NCBI GenBank assembly: GCA_024693545.1
Contig: JAILKT010000163.1
Coordinates: 1-33,543, forward strand
Origin: Lachnospiraceae bacterium
Lineage (GTDB): Bacteria; Bacillota; Clostridia; Lachnospirales; Lachnospiraceae
DNA length: 33,543 nucleotides
Direction of reading: 5' to 3'
Position numbers and translations under genes: made by a program. The notes under the pieces were generated by a model that did no database searches, was not told the DNA's origin, and worked only from the letters and a program-made list of their open reading frames with translations. Below, in pieces: positions 21,746-29,270 of this stretch. Numbering within the stretch: the stretch's first letter is position 1; every line of letters starts with the position of its first letter.

Positions 21746-23251
21746 TTATTCACCTGCGTGCGAGATCCCGAGGATCTCGAGTTCTTTGTCTGTCATTCCG
21801 ACACCTCTGAGCATCAGCCTGTTACCGCGCAGTGCCTCTATGGAGTTAATGCCCATGCCGCCCATGAGCTCCTTGATCTCATGTCTCCATGCAGTCATGA
21901 GGTTTACAAGCCGCTGACTTCCGATATCGGGATTAAGTCTCTTTACAAGGTCGGGGCGCTGAGTGGCGATACCCCAGTTACATTTGCCGGTCTGGCATGT
22001 CCTGCAGAGGTGACAACCGAGAGCAAGCACCGCAGCCGTCGCGATGTAGCAGGCATCGGCACCGAGCGCCACCGCCTTTACAACGTCTGCCGCGCTTCTA
22101 ATGGAGCCGCCACAGACAAGCGAAACGTTGTTTCTTATACCTTCGTCACGCAGTCTCCTGTCAACACATGCGAGCGCAAGCTCGATCGGGATACCGACAT
22201 TGTCGCGGATCCTTGTGGGAGCTGCACCTGTGCCGCCGCGGAAACCGTCGATGGCGATTATGTCGGCACCGCTTCTCGCTATACCGCTTGCGATGGCCGC
22301 AATATTATGAACAGCGGCAACTTTGACTATAACGGGCTTTTTATATTCAGTCGCTTCTTTAAGTGAGAAGACGAGCTGCCTGAGGTCTTCGATCGAATAA
22401 ATATCGTGATGGGGAGCGGGAGAGATGGCGTCCGAACCCTCGGGGATCATACGTGTTCTTGATACGTCTCCGACGATCTTTGCTCCCGGGAGATGACCGC
22501 CGATACCGGGCTTTGCACCCTGCCCCATCTTGATCTCGATGGCGGCACCGGCTTCAAGATAGTCTTCGTGAACGCCGAAACGACCGCTCGCTACCTGCAC
22601 GATCGTGTTGGGACCGTATTTGTAGAAGTCTTCATGAAGACCGCCTTCACCCGTATTGTAGAGAATGCCGATCTCGGAGGCGGCACGTGCGAGTGATGCA
22701 TGAGCGTTATAGCTGATCGAGCCGTAGCTCATGGCCGAGAACATAACGGGCATCGAAAGCGTGATCTGGGGCGGAAGCTTGGTGATGAGCTTGCCGTCCT
22801 TGTCACGCTCGATCTTATCGGGCTTCTTGCCGAGCGAAACATGTGTTTCCATTGGCTCGCGAAGTGGATCTATGGGAGGGTTTGTTACCTGTGAAGCGTT
22901 TATGAGGATCTTGTCCCAGTAAACGGGAAGGGGCCTCGGGTTACCCATCGACGAAAGAAGGACTCCGCCGCTGCCCGCCTGTTTATAGATCTCTTTGATC
23001 GTATCATCCTGCCAGTTGGCATTTTCGCGCAGGCGGCAGTCGCTTTTCACTATCTTTAATGCCCGCGTGGGGCAGAGAGAAACGCAGCGCTGGCAGTTTA
23101 CGCATTTGCTTTCGTCGCTTATCATCATGCCGCGTTCGGGACTGTAGGAGTGAACCTCGTTGGCACATTGGCGTTCGCATACCCGGCACGCTATGCATCG
23201 GTTTTCATTTCTGACTACTTCGAATTCGGGATATATGTAATTTACAGCCAT
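21746..23251 (-). CDS. Glutamate synthase, FMN-binding catalytic subunit with N-terminal 2[4Fe-4S] domain (GltB2-like)
   Basis: A 501-residue subunit. The first 75 residues are a ferredoxin domain with CIACRVCERQC and CVNCQRCVSLCP. The rest is the (beta/alpha)8 glutamate synthase domain: MFSAMSYGSISYNAHASLAR, NTGEGGLHEDFYKYG, EIKMGQGAKPGIGGHLPG, the FMN phosphate segment IIAIDGFRGGTGAAPTRI, and the 3Fe-4S loop CHLCRTCQTGKCNWGIATQ. It makes glutamate from 2-oxoglutarate using ammonia supplied by the glutaminase subunit. Its ATG overlaps the stop of the upstream glutaminase gene (ATGA), indicating translational coupling. The fusion of ferredoxin and FMN domains is the archaeal/clostridial type. 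Confidence 0.95.
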   Translation of the reverse strand: MAVNYIYPEFEVVRNENRCIACRVCERQCANEVHSYSPERGMMISDESKCVNCQRCVSLCPTRALKIVKSDCRLRENANWQDDTIKEIYKQAGSGGVLLSSMGNPRPLPVYWDKILINASQVTNPPIDPLREPMETHVSLGKKPDKIERDKDGKLITKLPPQITLSMPVMFSAMSYGSISYNAHASLARAASEIGILYNTGEGGLHEDFYKYGPNTIVQVASGRFGVHEDYLEAGAAIEIKMGQGAKPGIGGHLPGAKIVGDVSRTRMIPEGSDAISPAPHHDIYSIEDLRQLVFSLKEATEYKKPVIVKVAAVHNIAAIASGIARSGADIIAIDGFRGGTGAAPTRIRDNVGIPIELALACVDRRLRDEGIRNNVSLVCGGSIRSAADVVKAVALGADACYIATAAVLALGCHLCRTCQTGKCNWGIATQRPDLVKRLNPDIGSQRLVNLMTAWRHEIKELMGGMGINSIEALRGNRLMLRGVGMTDKELEILGISHAGE

Positions 23252-24345
23252 CAGAATTCACCTTCTTTCACCTTTACTATCACAGGTTCTCCGCCCACGG
23301 GAGCCCATATGTTTTCCGCATTCGGTTCCATCGTACGGATGGCGGCTTCCTCGCTTGCGATATAGACCTTGTCGTCTTTTTCTCCGACAACCATCGAGCG
23401 GAGTTTGAGTCTGTCGTTGAGAGCCATCAGTCCGCCGGTAAATCCGAAAACAATAGAGAAAGGACCGGTAATAAGGAGACTCGGGAAAACGGTGCGCAGG
23501 TATGCGAGCTTTTCCCTCTTCTCCGCATCCTTCTCGTTTTCGATCGTACTCCAGAAGGGTGCGGCGATGACGCTTGCAGCCTCGGAAAGTGTAAGACCCT
23601 GAACACGTATCAGGTAGTCCATTATATAGGTGATGACTTCAGTATCCGTCTGAAGTGTGCATTTGTAGCCAAACATCTCGATGAATCGGCGGTTTGCATC
23701 ATAGGAAGAGATCTCTCCGTTGTGAACGATCGAATAATCGAGAAGAGTGAAGGGATGAGCGCCGCCCCACCAGCCGGGAGTGTTTGTCGGGTATCTGCCG
23801 TGAGCCGTCCAGCTGTAGCCCTCGTATTCTTCGAGTTTGTAGAAATGCCCGACATCCTCCGGGAAGCCTACAGCCTTGAAGGTTCCCATGTTCTTACCGC
23901 TCGAGAAGACGTAGGCACCTTTCATTTCGGTGTTGATCTTCATAACAAAGCGTGCAACGAATTCCTTCTCATCGAGCTGAAGACTTGCGAGCATTGATTT
24001 GAGGGGCGCAACAAAATAACGCCAGATTATCGGCTCATCCGTGATCTGCGGGATCTTCCTTGTGGGAATGATCTCGGAGCGGACGATCTCGAAGTACTCT
24101 TTAAGGAACGCTTCGCATCCTTTACGGGTGTCACGGGAATCGAAGAACAGGTGTAGGGCATAGAAATTCTTATATTCAGGATATATTCCGTAGCCTGCGA
24201 AACCACCGCCCAGACCGTTGCTTCGGTCGTGCATGGGCTTCATTGCTTCCGTGATCATCTCTCCGGTCATTTTCTTTCCTTCTTTTGATATGACCGCTGC
24301 GATCGCGCATCCGGAGGGAATGCGCACCTGACCTTCTTTCATCAT
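23251..24345 (-). CDS. Glutamate synthase glutaminase subunit, class II amidotransferase (GltB1-like)
   Basis: About 364 residues. The class II glutaminase features are GYSWTAHGRYPTNTPGW, HPFTLLDYSIVHNGEIS, and LQTDTEVITYIMDYL (the TDTE motif). The likely nucleophile Cys is in RIPSGCAIAAV near the N-terminus, so a short propeptide would have to be removed for an N-terminal Cys. I chose the start at 24345 because AAGGAAGGA (minus strand, 24357-24365) lies 11 bases upstream; an in-frame ATG at 24369 would put this ribosome site inside the gene and has no good site of its own. First gene of the glt operon, behind a hairpin leader. Confidence 0.88.
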   Translation of the reverse strand: MMKEGQVRIPSGCAIAAVISKEGKKMTGEMITEAMKPMHDRSNGLGGGFAGYGIYPEYKNFYALHLFFDSRDTRKGCEAFLKEYFEIVRSEIIPTRKIPQITDEPIIWRYFVAPLKSMLASLQLDEKEFVARFVMKINTEMKGAYVFSSGKNMGTFKAVGFPEDVGHFYKLEEYEGYSWTAHGRYPTNTPGWWGGAHPFTLLDYSIVHNGEISSYDANRRFIEMFGYKCTLQTDTEVITYIMDYLIRVQGLTLSEAASVIAAPFWSTIENEKDAEKREKLAYLRTVFPSLLITGPFSIVFGFTGGLMALNDRLKLRSMVVGEKDDKVYIASEEAAIRTMEPNAENIWAPVGGEPVIVKVKEGEF

Positions 24346-24446
24346 AACTATACCCGTCCTTCCTTGCATTCTTCGGTTTATTCAGAAAAAGATTTTTGAC
24401 ATTCCGCGGAGCGTTTATCTCAGCGGAAGTTTTCTCTCATTGGTAT

Positions 24447-24487
24447 AAAAAAAACGCCCATCCCGTGCATAATGCACGGAACGAACG
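24447..24487 (-). terminator. Leader terminator of the glt operon
   Basis: On the minus strand a 15-bp stem (CGTTCGTTCCGTGCA with TGCACGGGATGGGCG, some G-U pairs) and a three-base loop are followed by eight T. Its 5' arm contains the 3' arm of the AAAGGC-loop hairpin, so the two structures exclude each other. Confidence 0.88.
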
Positions 24488-24500
24488 CCTTTGCTCATTC
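24479..24500 (-). promoter_or_regulatory. ANTAR-type antiterminator hairpin of the glt operon
   Basis: Minus strand: GAATGAGC and GTTCGTTC form a continuous 8-bp stem (with G-U pairs) closing the six-base loop AAAGGC. A at loop position 1 and G at position 4 are the recognition features of ANTAR target hairpins. It begins a few bases after the predicted transcription start. Confidence 0.75.
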
Positions 24501-24507
24501 GCGTGAG

Positions 24508-24536
24508 ATTATATTCTTATCATTTCGGCTTGTCAA
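24508..24536 (-). promoter_or_regulatory. Promoter of the glt operon
   Basis: On the minus strand TTGACA (24536-24531) and TATAAT (24513-24508) with a 17-base spacer; a perfect consensus pair, preceded by GGGGTA and an A/T-tract. Confidence 0.9.
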
Positions 24537-24628
24537 TACCCCGAAAAAAAATTTTCGGAAGGCATGTGTTCCGAACGTGAACGAAAATGCTTTTTTGCGG
24601 CACGGGCGAAAAAAAATTTTTTTGGGTA

Positions 24629-24657
24629 TTGACATCCGTACGGGCGAGGTGTATAAC
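24629..24657 (+). promoter_or_regulatory. Promoter of glnN
   Basis: TTGACA (24629-24634) and TATAAC (24652-24657) with a 17-base spacer, preceded by GGGTA and a long A/T tract. It diverges from the glt promoter about 90 bases away. Confidence 0.88.
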
Positions 24658-24667
24658 CATAAACCAT

Positions 24668-24685
24668 AAAGGCAACGGCGTCCTT
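24668..24685 (+). promoter_or_regulatory. ANTAR-type antiterminator hairpin 1 of glnN
   Basis: AAAGGC (24668-24673) pairs with GTCCTT (24680-24685; one A-C mismatch, one G-U) around loop AACGGC, with A1 and G4. It sits at the extreme 5' end of the predicted transcript. Confidence 0.65.
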
Positions 24686-24712
24686 GAGTGATGAACTCAG
24701 AGGCGCCTTTTT
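24677..24712 (+). terminator. Leader terminator 1 of glnN
   Basis: Stem GGCGTCCTTGAGT/ACTCAGAGGCGCC with one mismatch, loop GATGA, then TTTTT. Its 5' arm overlaps the 3' arm of the preceding hexaloop hairpin. Confidence 0.78.
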
Positions 24713-24781
24713 CATATTCCGAATCCGGATTTCAGTTAGGTTATGAGAGTACGGGAACGGAAAAATATCATACAGTATCTT

Positions 24782-24799
24782 AAAGGCAATGAAGTCTTT
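24782..24799 (+). promoter_or_regulatory. ANTAR-type antiterminator hairpin 2 of glnN
   Basis: AAAGGC (24782-24787) and GTCTTT (24794-24799) form a six-pair stem with one G-U around loop AATGAA (A1, G4). Confidence 0.68.
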
Positions 24800-24836
24800 T
24801 GTGTCTGAAACAAAAGACTGCGTTGCCTGTTTTTTT
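24785..24836 (+). terminator. Leader terminator 2 of glnN
   Basis: Long stem: GGCAATG pairs with CGTTGCC and GTCTTTTGT with ACAAAAGAC around a seven-base loop, followed by T G and seven T. The whole second hexaloop hairpin lies in its 5' arm, so forming one disrupts the other. Confidence 0.88.
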
Positions 24837-24889
24837 GGGTGAATGCCCATAAAAATCAAAACGAAAAATAATGTAAAGGAGCGAAATCT

Positions 24890-26986
24890 ATGAGTACAGT
24901 AACAGACATTTTCGGAAGTATGGTCTTTGATGACCGCGTTATGAGAGCAACTCTTTCATCTGACGTATATGCGTCGCTGCGTAAGACAATTGATGAAGGA
25001 AGCGAACTTGACATCAAAGTTGCAAATGCGGTTGCGGAAGCAATGAAGGAATGGGCGGTATCGAAGGGCGCAACCCATTATACACATTGGTTCCAGCCCC
25101 TTACGGGAATAACGGCGGAGAAGCATGACAGTTTCATAGCCCCCTCACCCGACGGGTCGGTTCTTATGGAATTTTCGGGTAAAGAACTCATTAAGGGTGA
25201 GCCTGACGCATCTTCGTTCCCGAGCGGAGGACTTCGCGCAACATTCGAGGCAAGAGGCTATACAGCATGGGATCCCACATCCTATGCATTTATTAAAGGA
25301 AAAACGCTTTGCATTCCTACGGCATTCTGTTCTTACGGCGGTCCCGCTCTTGATAAGAAGACCCCTCTTCTTCGCTCGATGGAAGTCCTCAGCAAGCAGG
25401 CAGTCAGGGTGTTAAAGCTTTTTGGAAACAAAGACGTTAAAAGAGTGTTTTCGTCGGTCGGACCGGAGCAGGAATATTTCCTTGTGACAAGGGAAATGTA
25501 TGAGAAGCGTATGGATCTCAGGTTCTCGGGAAGAACGCTCTTCGGTGCGAAGCCCCCCAAAGGACAGGAGCTTGACGATCACTACTTCGGCGTTATCAAG
25601 CCCGGCGTTGAGGCATATATGAAAGATCTTAATGAGGAACTTTGGAAACTCGGTATCCTCGCAAAGACGGAGCATAACGAGGTCGCACCCGCTCAGCACG
25701 AGCTTGCGCCCATATATTCAACCACCAATGTGGCGACCGATCACAACCAGCTTACAATGGAGATCATGCAGAAGGTTGCCGCCAGACACGGACTTGTATG
25801 CCTTCTTCACGAGAAGCCTTTCGCAGGGGTAAACGGAAGCGGCAAGCATAACAACTGGTCGATCTCCACCGATCAGGGAAAGAACCTTCTTTCACCCGGA
25901 GATACACCCGCACAGAACGCACAGTTCCTTCTTTTCCTTTGTGCGGTCATTAAGGCTGTCGATGATTATCAGGATCTTCTCCGCCTTTCGGTAGCTACGG
26001 CGGGCAACGACCACAGACTCGGAGCAAATGAGGCGCCGCCCGCTGTTATTTCGATATTCCTCGGGGATGAACTCGGTGCGATCCTTGAGGCGATCGAGAA
26101 GGATGAGCCATACAAGGGAACGGAGAAAACGGTCATGAAACTCGGCGTTGATTTCCTGCCCAAGTTCAACAGGGATACGACAGACCGTAACAGAACTTCA
26201 CCGTTTGCATTTACGGGTAACAAGTTTGAATTCAGGATGCTTGGATCGAGCAACAGCATTGCCTGCGCAAATATGATGCTTAACGCAGCGGTAGCCGAGT
26301 CTCTGAGAATTTACGCCGATAAGCTCGACGATGCAAAAGATTTTGAAGGCGCACTTCACGAGCTCATCAAAAATGAGGTAAAGGATCATAAGCGTATCAT
26401 ATTTAACGGCAACGGTTATGATGATGCCTGGATCCGCGAAGCAACCGAAAAACGCGGACTCCTCAACTACAAGACAACGGCCGATTGCATGCCTCATCTT
26501 CTTGACAAGAAAAATGTTACGATGCTTACGGGTCTCGGAGTCTTTACGAAGGAAGAGCTTGAATCTAGATGTGAGATCATGCTTGAAAATTATTGCAAGT
26601 CTATCATGATCGAGGCCGGCACAATGGTTGACATGGCACGTACCCAGATAGCACCCGCGATCGAAAATTATGCCGGAGACGTTGCAAAGAAGGCATCTCT
26701 TAAGAGAGACCTTGTTCCTTCGCTTAAGTGCGGATACGAATCCGAACTCGTGAAGAATCTCAGCACACTTCTTGACGAGATAGAAAAAGGCGTAAACGAA
26801 CTTGAAGATGCAATGGTAACGGTCGGAAATGCGGCTGATATCGTTGAGGAATCGGCAATGATCAGGGATACGATCCTTCCGAAGATGAGTGAACTCAGGC
26901 TCCCGTGTGATAAGGCGGAAACATTGACGGCGAAGAGCTACTGGCCGTTCCCGACCTATGAAGACTTATTGTTCGGTGTAAAATGA
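24890..26986 (+). CDS. glnN: Glutamine synthetase type III
   Basis: A 698-residue enzyme that makes glutamine from glutamate, ammonia and ATP, of the long GSIII type found in Bacteroidetes, cyanobacteria and Clostridia. Recognised segments include [18 protein letters not shown], the GSIII signature [31 protein letters not shown] (metal-binding Glu), [30 protein letters not shown] (His loop), and [17 protein letters not shown]. The C-terminal third is the helical GSIII extension. It has AAAGGAG before the ATG. Two successive conditional terminators lie in its leader, giving tighter control than on the other genes of the group. It is divergent from the glt operon. Confidence 0.96.
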   Translation: MSTVTDIFGSMVFDDRVMRATLSSDVYASLRKTIDEGSELDIKVANAVAEAMKEWAVSKGATHYTHWFQPLTGITAEKHDSFIAPSPDGSVLMEFSGKELIKGEPDASSFPSGGLRATFEARGYTAWDPTSYAFIKGKTLCIPTAFCSYGGPALDKKTPLLRSMEVLSKQAVRVLKLFGNKDVKRVFSSVGPEQEYFLVTREMYEKRMDLRFSGRTLFGAKPPKGQELDDHYFGVIKPGVEAYMKDLNEELWKLGILAKTEHNEVAPAQHELAPIYSTTNVATDHNQLTMEIMQKVAARHGLVCLLHEKPFAGVNGSGKHNNWSISTDQGKNLLSPGDTPAQNAQFLLFLCAVIKAVDDYQDLLRLSVATAGNDHRLGANEAPPAVISIFLGDELGAILEAIEKDEPYKGTEKTVMKLGVDFLPKFNRDTTDRNRTSPFAFTGNKFEFRMLGSSNSIACANMMLNAAVAESLRIYADKLDDAKDFEGALHELIKNEVKDHKRIIFNGNGYDDAWIREATEKRGLLNYKTTADCMPHLLDKKNVTMLTGLGVFTKEELESRCEIMLENYCKSIMIEAGTMVDMARTQIAPAIENYAGDVAKKASLKRDLVPSLKCGYESELVKNLSTLLDEIEKGVNELEDAMVTVGNAADIVEESAMIRDTILPKMSELRLPCDKAETLTAKSYWPFPTYEDLLFGVK

Positions 26987-27054
26987 TCGGGGAAAAAGGT
27001 AATTTTGTTGCGAAAATATAATGAGTAAATATCTGTTAATAAGATATCAAATAT

Positions 27055-27099
27055 GTTATAATATGAGGGGCGTTAATATACACCCCTCATTGTTATAAC
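27055..27099. repeat. Long inverted repeat upstream of the GGDEF gene
   Basis: Left arm GTTATAATATGAGGGG (27055-27070) and right arm CCCCTCATTGTTATAAC (27083-27099) are complementary with one extra base, around a 12-base loop. No T-run follows. The left arm includes TATAAT, a possible -10 box without a good -35. It could be an operator or the end of the glnN transcript. The rest of 26987-27174 shows only a CCGG hairpin near the ribosome site. Confidence 0.6.
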
Positions 27100-27174
27100 T
27101 GTAAATGAGATGATCCGTTAGATCATGGGAGTTAATAGGGCCGGTTAAAAGCTCTTCCGGACAGGAGAAAGCTT

Positions 27175-29085
27175 ATGAGAAATAAACGTATAGCGGTTTT
27201 TGGAAACGGGTGGTCAAACGAATTCTATAAATACACTCTTAATGGTATAAAAGCAGAAGCTGAAAAAGACAATGTCGATGTTTTTGCTTTTGTTTCGTAC
27301 GTCTTGTGGGATAAGTCGCCACAGAGCATGCTCCAGCTCAATATCGTTGATATTGTTCAGCCGGAAGATTATGACGGTGTTATTTTGCTTACCAATACAA
27401 TGAACGATTCCGCCGAACATGAACGTATTATCGCGAGGTTTGAGGGCTCGGGAATTCCCCTACTGAGTATTGAGGGTAAGCTTGATGGCCTGCCCTGCAT
27501 TCTTACGGAGAATTATAAGGGAATGCATACGCTCATGGAGCATTTTGCGAAGGAACATCATCTTAAAAAATTTATATATGTGCGGGGAATTGAAGGCAAC
27601 AAGGAAGATGCGGTAAGATTCCGCGCTTTCAGTGATGCAGCCAAAGAGTACGGACTTGAGATAATCAGCGTTTTGGAGGGTGAATTCGGATACAGTCGTG
27701 CCTTCGATGAAACTCAGAAGTGGATTGACGAAGGCAAAGAACTCCCCGATGTATTTGTGTGTGCCAATGACCACATGGCCATAGGCGTTATGACAGCGCT
27801 TTATCAGAACGGGATCAAGGTCCCTGACAGAGTTAAGGTTACCGGTTTTGACAATATAGACGAGGGCAAGAAGACATTTCCGATGCTGGCTACCGTTTCA
27901 AGAGGCTGGGATAAGATCGGAAATGAGGCCTATAAGGAGCTTAAGAGGCAGATCGAGAAGCCCGATCCCGGGTACGAAAAGATATATGACTCGGTGTTTG
28001 TGCCGTCCGAAAGCTGCGGATGCAAGGCCTCCGAAGAGGATATCGTGACCAGAATGGAACAGGTGAGAGGCGGTTATGCCGAGAAAATTTCAAGAGCGAT
28101 ATTTGATGATTTCTTCAGAAATATGAATCTTGCCGCGATCAAAACAGGAAGTCAGGAAGAATTTCCGGATACGATGGGAAAGGTATTTACCGAATATAAT
28201 TTCCTCGGAAAGAATTTTTGGCTTTGTACCGAACCTGAGATCTTTGAATTGGAAGATAAAGTTTATACGCATTGTGTCAAGGGATATTCGGACCTGCTTG
28301 ATGTACTTTACTGGAAAAAAGACGGCAAGAGTATGGAGGGATTCAGGTTTGAAACCCGTAGTCTCGTGCCGGGATATGTCAAAGAAGAGGATTCATCAAA
28401 TCTGTTTATCATCTGTCCGCTGAATTATCAGGATTTCCTCATAGGATACGCGGTAATTAAGAATGATGCGGTCATGCTGTATTCCCAGGAACAGCGCAGA
28501 TGGGTCTACTATATGGAAAACGCGTTTATGTCCCTCAGACAGAATATTTTTACGCTGAGGGCGAACAAAAAACTGAAGGAAATTGCCATGACGGATTTCC
28601 TTACGGGCCTGTATAACAGAACCGGTGTTGAAGAAGTGATCTTTGCGCATATAGAAAAGCAGAAAAAGAAAGGTCAAAGCACCATACTTCTCTTTGCGGA
28701 TATAGACCGCATGAAGATGATAAATGATAATTACGGGCATCTTGAGGGCGATGTAGCTATCAGGGCGACAGCATCGGCGCTTATAGCCGGATGTCCGAAG
28801 GGTTTTATCATGGGCAGGTACGGAGGAGATGAGTTTGTTGCCGTCGGCGACTATGATGAGACGACCACTGCAGAGGAGTTTTGTCTCGGACTCACGGAAA
28901 GCATCAGGAATTATATAGAAATGCTTCATCTCAGATTCCCGCTGTCGGTCAGCGTGGGCGGTCAGGTTATCGAGCCTGATTCGGAGGGCGGTATAGCCGA
29001 ATACATAGAGGCTGCGGACAGATCGATGTATGAACGCAAGGAAGAAGCTCACAGAAGGATTGACGCAACGTTCACGAAACGGTAA
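27175..29085 (+). CDS. Diguanylate cyclase (GGDEF) with N-terminal LacI-type periplasmic-binding-like sensor domain
   Basis: A 636-residue protein with AGGAG upstream. Residues 1-280 resemble the sugar-binding core of LacI/GalR regulators (KRIAVFGNGWSNEFYKYTLN, then DVFVCANDHMAIGVMTALYQ, VKVTGFDNIDEGKK) but have no helix-turn-helix and no signal peptide, so sensing is cytosolic. A middle region (about 295-455) has GAF-like features (CTEPEIFELE, FIICPLNYQDFLIGYAVI). The GGDEF domain has LTGLYNRTGVEEV, FADIDRMKMINDNYGHLEGD and the intact active site GGDEF (550-554). No RxxD inhibitory site precedes it. It should make c-di-GMP in response to a small molecule, possibly a sugar. Confidence 0.9.
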   Translation: MRNKRIAVFGNGWSNEFYKYTLNGIKAEAEKDNVDVFAFVSYVLWDKSPQSMLQLNIVDIVQPEDYDGVILLTNTMNDSAEHERIIARFEGSGIPLLSIEGKLDGLPCILTENYKGMHTLMEHFAKEHHLKKFIYVRGIEGNKEDAVRFRAFSDAAKEYGLEIISVLEGEFGYSRAFDETQKWIDEGKELPDVFVCANDHMAIGVMTALYQNGIKVPDRVKVTGFDNIDEGKKTFPMLATVSRGWDKIGNEAYKELKRQIEKPDPGYEKIYDSVFVPSESCGCKASEEDIVTRMEQVRGGYAEKISRAIFDDFFRNMNLAAIKTGSQEEFPDTMGKVFTEYNFLGKNFWLCTEPEIFELEDKVYTHCVKGYSDLLDVLYWKKDGKSMEGFRFETRSLVPGYVKEEDSSNLFIICPLNYQDFLIGYAVIKNDAVMLYSQEQRRWVYYMENAFMSLRQNIFTLRANKKLKEIAMTDFLTGLYNRTGVEEVIFAHIEKQKKKGQSTILLFADIDRMKMINDNYGHLEGDVAIRATASALIAGCPKGFIMGRYGGDEFVAVGDYDETTTAEEFCLGLTESIRNYIEMLHLRFPLSVSVGGQVIEPDSEGGIAEYIEAADRSMYERKEEAHRRIDATFTKR

Positions 29086-29089
29086 AGGA

Positions 29090-29118
29090 TTGACAACAGG
29101 ATATCGAAGGAGTAGAAT
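29090..29118 (+). promoter_or_regulatory. Promoter of glmS
   Basis: TTGACA (29090-29095) and TAGAAT (29113-29118), 17-base spacer. It starts five bases after the stop codon of the GGDEF gene. Confidence 0.85.
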
Positions 29119-29128
29119 TTCGAATGTG

Positions 29129-29146
29129 AAAGGCAAAGGAGTCTTT
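29129..29146 (+). promoter_or_regulatory. ANTAR-type antiterminator hairpin of glmS
   Basis: AAAGGC (29129-29134) pairs with GTCTTT (29141-29146) around loop AAAGGA (A1, G4). Confidence 0.72.
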
Positions 29147-29176
29147 GAGCGTTACGCTCGAAGACTCTTTTTTTTT
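29139..29176 (+). terminator. Leader terminator of glmS
   Basis: A 13-bp stem (GAGTCTTTGAGCG with CGCTCGAAGACTC), loop TTA, and nine T. The 5' arm overlaps the 3' arm of the hexaloop hairpin. No glmS ribozyme was seen between this terminator and the gene. Confidence 0.92.
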
Positions 29177-29270
29177 CGATAAATCAATGCGGCAGATCGC
29201 AGGACAGCGATCGGGGACAATATCCGTTTGAGGGAGAAAACATGGCACCTCAAGCGAAAGGAGAGACAAA

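Noticed and set aside
24367-24369. Upstream ATG as start of the glutaminase subunit
   Set aside because: It would place the only good ribosome site inside the coding region and adds residues with no family resemblance.
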